A stretch of DNA of 64,000 nt from assembly GCF_047238345.1 (NCBI RefSeq), contig NZ_JBDFMQ010000001.1, positions 1,426,001 through 1,490,000 on the forward strand, read 5' to 3'. A program made the translations under genes and the position numbers. Below, piece after piece: positions 60,373 through 64,000 of this stretch. Each line of letters starts with the position of its first letter. Position 1 is the stretch's first letter. The stretch comes from Shouchella sp047238345. GTDB taxonomy: Bacteria > Bacillota > Bacilli > Bacillales > Bacillaceae_D. The notes under the pieces are model-generated. The model had not been told where the DNA came from. It saw only the letters and a program-made list of their open reading frames with translations, and made no database searches.

Positions 60373-60433
60373 TGCCAAAATCCATGCATAGGCAAAAATG
60401 AAACAGACAAACTACTGTTAAGGTGGTGAGGTC

Positions 60434-61720
60434 ATGCCAAAAAAGTGGATGGACAGTATATTTGGACACGTTGTTGCTTCAAAAGATCTAAAATTATTAT
60501 TATCCATTGGTGGACTTTATGCATTGAGCGTGGCTTTATCCAATACGTTTGTAAATGTTTTTTTATGGAAACAATCTGGTCAATTTATCGATCTTGCATT
60601 GTATAATTTAATGTCGGTCATCTTTCAACCGCTAGCGTTCTTAATCGCTGGCAAGTTATCAAAACACATTGACCGTGTTTATGTACTGCGTATCGGTGTT
60701 AGTTTGATGTCGTTGTTTTACATTTCCGTATTAGTGGTAGGGGAAAATGCGGCTCAATATTTATTGCTGTTAGGTTCTTTACTTGGTCTAGGAACAGGAT
60801 TTTATTGGCTGGCGTTTAATGTATTAACATTTGAAGTGACAGAACCAGATACAAGAGATTTTTTTAATGGCTTTTTAGGATTGTTAACATCATTCGCTGG
60901 AATGACAGGTCCTTTAACAGCAGGGATAATGATTACAAAGCTTAATGGCTTTCAAGGTTACTTTTTAATCTTCGGTATTTCGCTAACGCTTTTTTTGCTT
61001 GCGGTTATTTTGACGATATGGTTAGGGAAACGTCATGCAAAAGGGAAATTTGAAATTAAACAAGTGCTAAAGGAGAGGAAAGAGAATAAGGACTGGCGTA
61101 AAATTACTTGGGCACATGTGACACAGGGATTAAGAGAAGGTACTTTTGTGTTTGTCATTGTTGTTTGGGTATATATTGTGACTAATAACGAACTTGCGCT
61201 AGGCACATATGGCTTAGTTACATCGGGGACACAATTTATTTTTTACTACTTAACAGCTCGGTTGCTCAAAGTGGCTTATCGAAAGAAAGCAATTCTCATT
61301 GGTGGACTTATGCTTTACGGAGCGATTTTCCTTTTATTGTTTAACTTAACGTTCCCAAAACTAATTGTGTATGGCATAATTATTTCAATTGCTTACCCGC
61401 TTTTACTCATTCCGTACGTATCGTTAACGTATGATGTAATTGGAAAGGCGCACCGTGCAGCGGACTTAAGAGTAGAGTACATCATTGTTAGAGAATGGTT
61501 TTTAAACATCGGTAGAATTGCCTCAATCTTGTTATTTATCGCAGTGATATCGATCTTTCCTGAAGAACAATCAATTCCGTATATCCTTCTTGTAGTAGGA
61601 TCTGGTCATATGTGGATTTACTTTTTTGTGAAACACATTAAGCAACATACAAAGCCACCAGATCCTCTACCGAATGTAAGTCAATCGGAAGGGGAAAACA
61701 GTCCTGATAAAACTGTGTAA
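60434..61720 (+). CDS. yqgE: MFS transporter YqgE
   Basis: 428 residues, about 11-12 membrane spans, major facilitator superfamily. A large cytosolic loop (about 195-215, GKRHAKGKFEIKQVLKERKE, 20 residues) lies in the middle, and the C-terminus is hydrophilic. The family motif LGLGTGFYWLAFNVLTFE (about 116-133) fits YqgE-like carriers. Substrate unknown. GGTGGTGAGGTC precedes the ATG. Between sodA and pbpA as in B. subtilis. Confidence 0.87.
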   Translation: MPKKWMDSIFGHVVASKDLKLLLSIGGLYALSVALSNTFVNVFLWKQSGQFIDLALYNLMSVIFQPLAFLIAGKLSKHIDRVYVLRIGVSLMSLFYISVLVVGENAAQYLLLLGSLLGLGTGFYWLAFNVLTFEVTEPDTRDFFNGFLGLLTSFAGMTGPLTAGIMITKLNGFQGYFLIFGISLTLFLLAVILTIWLGKRHAKGKFEIKQVLKERKENKDWRKITWAHVTQGLREGTFVFVIVVWVYIVTNNELALGTYGLVTSGTQFIFYYLTARLLKVAYRKKAILIGGLMLYGAIFLLLFNLTFPKLIVYGIIISIAYPLLLIPYVSLTYDVIGKAHRAADLRVEYIIVREWFLNIGRIASILLFIAVISIFPEEQSIPYILLVVGSGHMWIYFFVKHIKQHTKPPDPLPNVSQSEGENSPDKTV

Positions 61721-61734
61721 AATCTCTACATTCT

Positions 61735-61763
61735 TTGACAGGATTCTCTTTCTATCTTATAAT
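61735..61763 (+). promoter_or_regulatory. Consensus sigma-A promoter of the 6S RNA-like transcript
   Basis: TTGACA (61735-61740), 17 bases, TATAAT (61758-61763): both hexamers perfect. RNA would start near 61770. This is the best sigma-A promoter in the window and drives no protein directly. Confidence 0.85.
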
Positions 61764-61769
61764 GAGTAT

Positions 61770-61991
61770 TGTATTACCTGCCGTGTCCGTAAGCTTTTTA
61801 TGCTTTGAACCTTGAATGTTAAAAGGGAGTTTTACATGAGTAGAGCAACGCTAAGCTAGCTTGTACTAGACAGCGAAACTCTAACTGCGAACACCCACCT
61901 ACCAATGTAGGTTCGTAAAGCATTCATTTGCAACGGCACAAGCGGGTATGACTACTTAAATTGAAGGCATCCGGAGTACGGGTGTCTTTTT
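61770..61991 (+). ncRNA. ssrS: Probable 6S RNA
   Basis: About 220 nt between a consensus promoter and an intrinsic terminator, with no long open frame. It folds as a long rod: outer TACCTGC (61775-61781) with GCGGGTA (61942-61948); ATGCTTTGAACC (61800-61811) with GGTTC-GT-AAAGCAT (61910-61923); inner GAGTTT (61827-61832) with AAACTC (61876-61881); a bulge between, with a small hairpin CCTAC/GTAGG (61898-61911) on its 3' side. This rod with a central bubble is the 6S build that mimics an open promoter and binds sigma-A RNA polymerase. Identification rests on structure and size, not on a covariance search. Confidence 0.68.
61966..61991 (+). terminator. Terminator of the 6S RNA-like transcript
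   Basis: GGCATCCG (61966-61973), loop GAGTA, CGGGTGTC (61979-61986), then TTTTT. Confidence 0.85.
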
Positions 61992-62019
61992 ACCTGTAAT
62001 AGATCAGGGAGGTTGTCAG

Positions 62020-64000
62020 ATGGGAGAAGCGAAGAATAAAAAGAAGCATCATGTGTCACTACGGCTAAATATTTTGTTTCTTGCTGTGTTCTTGCTCTTT
62101 TCTGCCTTAATATTGCGATTAGGGCTTGTCCAAATTGTAAATGGGGAAGAGTATGAGGAAGAGTTGACGCATGTATCAAATCAAACGGCTTTAATAGATG
62201 CACCACGAGGGATATTTACTGACCGCTATGGTCATCCACTTGTTGATAACAGCTTAGAACTTTCGGTTACATACACGAATCCCGGTGACCAAAACGGAAG
62301 TGAAATGATTGAAATAGCTGAAGATTTAGTGCAGTTTATTGAAGTGGATACAGAAAATTTACGTGACCGAGATAAAAGGGAGTACTACTACACCTCTTTA
62401 GAGCCGGAAGAGCGTAGAGAGTTAATAGCGGATATTGATTATGATGAAGATGATGAAACAAGTGAATACCAACGGATGATTGATGCGATTAGCGATGACA
62501 TGATTGCAGGCTATTCTGAAGAAGAAGAGCAAGTCATCGCAATTTTCTCACACATGTTGAGAGGATCAAGCGGTTCACCGCAGCGAATCAAGCAAGGCTT
62601 AACAGATGAAGAAGCGCCTAAACTCGCTGAGCACCTTGATCGTCTGCCAAACATAAATATTCAGCGCGATTCTGTGCGAGAATACGTATATGGCGACACG
62701 CTGAAAAGTATTTATGGAAGTGTTGGACCGATTCAATCGGAATCGGTTGAGAACTATTTGGCAAATGGCTATATGCGCTCTGACTTAGTCGGAACGAGTT
62801 TTCTAGAGAGCCAGTATGAAGACGTCTTGCGTGGGCAAAAAGCGGAAGTCGTTCGCACCCAAACCCGTGAAGGTAGTGGCCCAATGGAGCAAGTCATTGA
62901 AGAGACAGAAGGAAGCCGTGGCAATGACTTAGTGCTAAGTATTGATATGGAATTCCAGCAAAAGCTCGATGACATTGTCGAATCACGCGTCATGAGTAAT
63001 ACAGGGATCTTCAGAGAAAATGCGTCTTCCTATGTTGTAGTTATGGATCCAAAAACAGGTGACATATTAGGTATGAGTGGTTTTGAGAAGCGACCTGGAG
63101 AAGAGGGAAGTATTAATCCTCTTCCAGCATTTCAAAGTGGTTATGAAGTAGGGTCAGTTATTAAGGGGGCTTCTGTTTTAACTGGTCTTCATGAAGGGGT
63201 TATAAATCAAGGTTCAGTTATAAACGACCGTACGCTCCGGTTTGCTGGAACCGCAGATAAAGGGTCGATAAGCACAATGGGACCGGTAGATACCCGCGAG
63301 GCAATGGCCCGTTCTTCTAACGTTTATATGTTCTATATTGCGATGAGAATGGCTGATTACGATTACGATAACCAACCAGGTGATCGAGCAAATATATTTG
63401 GAAGTTCTAAAGCTACAGAAGTATTAGACGATGTCAAATATTATTTCAATCAGTTTGGACTTGGTGTTGAAACTGGAATTGATTTACCTAGAGAATCAAC
63501 AGGAATTGTCTCTGATGAAGCTAGAGATCCAGGTAATTTACTTGACTTTATGATTGGGCAGTACGATACGTACACAACACTGCAGCTGGCTCAATACATT
63601 AGTACAATTGCCAATGATGGCGTACGGATGCGTCCTCGTCTAGTAACGGAAATTATGGAGCCAAATCCAAATGGAAATGGTGAAAGTACGGTCGTGCGTG
63701 CGAATAACCCAGAAGTGTTAAATACGTTAGATATGAGTCAAAGTGATATTTCGTATGTACAAGAAACACTCAGAGGTGTAGTAAGTCATCCAAGAGGAAC
63801 GGCTAATAATGAAATAGATTTTGACGTTCCTGTAGCCGCAAAAACAGGTACCGCGCAAACATCGATTTATGAAGACGGACAAAAGATAGCAGATACTAAC
63901 AATTTAAGCTTTGTTGGATATGCACCTTATGATGATCCGGAAATTGCGTTTGCGGTAATGACGCCTGATACAACGATCGCTCAAACTAATTCAAGTAGAA
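62020..64000 (+). CDS. pbpA: Class B penicillin-binding protein PbpA (5' part)
   Basis: The first 660 codons are present; the gene runs off the window. Short cytosolic N-terminus, one membrane span (about 17-38), a dimerisation/pedestal domain (PRGIFTDRYGHPL near 65) and a transpeptidase domain with SVIK (Ser379), SSN (432-434) and KTGT (608-611). Transpeptidase in elongation-mode wall synthesis, like B. subtilis PBP2A/PbpH. ATG 62020 has AGGGAGG at 62006-62012. No frameshift seen in the part present. It directly follows the 6S-like RNA. Confidence 0.95.
   Translation, partial: MGEAKNKKKHHVSLRLNILFLAVFLLFSALILRLGLVQIVNGEEYEEELTHVSNQTALIDAPRGIFTDRYGHPLVDNSLELSVTYTNPGDQNGSEMIEIAEDLVQFIEVDTENLRDRDKREYYYTSLEPEERRELIADIDYDEDDETSEYQRMIDAISDDMIAGYSEEEEQVIAIFSHMLRGSSGSPQRIKQGLTDEEAPKLAEHLDRLPNINIQRDSVREYVYGDTLKSIYGSVGPIQSESVENYLANGYMRSDLVGTSFLESQYEDVLRGQKAEVVRTQTREGSGPMEQVIEETEGSRGNDLVLSIDMEFQQKLDDIVESRVMSNTGIFRENASSYVVVMDPKTGDILGMSGFEKRPGEEGSINPLPAFQSGYEVGSVIKGASVLTGLHEGVINQGSVINDRTLRFAGTADKGSISTMGPVDTREAMARSSNVYMFYIAMRMADYDYDNQPGDRANIFGSSKATEVLDDVKYYFNQFGLGVETGIDLPRESTGIVSDEARDPGNLLDFMIGQYDTYTTLQLAQYISTIANDGVRMRPRLVTEIMEPNPNGNGESTVVRANNPEVLNTLDMSQSDISYVQETLRGVVSHPRGTANNEIDFDVPVAAKTGTAQTSIYEDGQKIADTNNLSFVGYAPYDDPEIAFAVMTPDTTIAQTNSSR

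Noticed and set aside
1..64000. CRISPR arrays, insertion sequences, prophage, toxin-antitoxin or defence islands
   Set aside because: Read through for spaced direct repeats, transposase or integrase motifs and clusters of unknown genes; none found. Gene order is that of the Bacillus core chromosome.

Overview
The window is a 64 kb stretch of chromosome from an endospore-forming member of the Bacillaceae. Gene order follows the Bacillus subtilis comEC-holA-rpsT-gpr-lepA ... sodA-yqgE-pbpA region almost gene for gene. Sporulation genes (gpr, yqfC, yqfD, yqfZ), a CIRCE-HrcA heat-shock operon, a glycine T-box, sigma-W, sigma-G and sigma-E type promoters and AGGAGG ribosome sites all point to a Bacillus-type Firmicute. 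The znuC-znuB-zur cluster at the yqfS-yqfW position, a CarD-like gene beside ispH, and the lack of spoIIP behind gpr suggest a lineage outside the B. subtilis group. A haloalkaliphilic Bacillus relative is a guess only.

Layout. 1-5.7 kb: 3' part of comEC, yqzM, holA, rpsT, gpr, yqxA. 5.7-17.7 kb: lepA, hemW, then the hrcA-grpE-dnaK-dnaJ-prmA-rsmE-mtaB heat-shock/translation operon under a perfect CIRCE, then deoC. 17.7-19.6 kb: two minus-strand genes (aldo/keto reductase and a Na/Pi cotransporter). 19.7-30.5 kb: rpsU-yqeY, the sigma-W-type yqeZ-floA-yqfB membrane-stress operon, then yqfC-yqfD-phoH-pgpH-ybeY-dgkA-cdd-era. 30.7-36.4 kb: yqzL-recO, T-box-controlled glyQS, ccpN-yqfL. 36.4-42.6 kb: macromolecular-synthesis operon yqxD-dnaG-sigA, then cccA, trmK, yqfO. 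42.6-47.6 kb: ispH, CarD-like, yqfQ (minus), cshB-nfo (plus), yqfT (minus). 47.8-54.9 kb: orphan PAS histidine kinase, lytic transglycosylase, Zur-controlled znuCB-zur, DUF1540 protein, yqfW/yqfX, ispG, yqfZ. 55.2-58.7 kb: DUF1002 protein, NfeD protein, PhoU-containing Na/Pi cotransporter. 58.8-59.3 kb: five tRNA genes. 59.4-64 kb: sodA, a 50-residue orphan protein, yqgE, a probable 6S RNA, and the 5' part of pbpA.

The genes are mainly housekeeping: protein folding, translation and tRNA modification, DNA replication priming and repair, the last two MEP-pathway steps (ispG, ispH), membrane stress, sporulation and germination. No insertion sequence, prophage, CRISPR array, toxin-antitoxin pair or defence island was seen, and no clearly new multi-gene system. 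The points that most deserve a second look are small: ccpN has no ordinary start codon in frame, behind an excellent ribosome site; spoIIP is missing from its usual place; the leaders before holA and yqxD are unusual; and a 50-residue protein follows sodA. Coordinates were counted by hand from the numbered sequence. Protein families were recognised from memory, not by database search.
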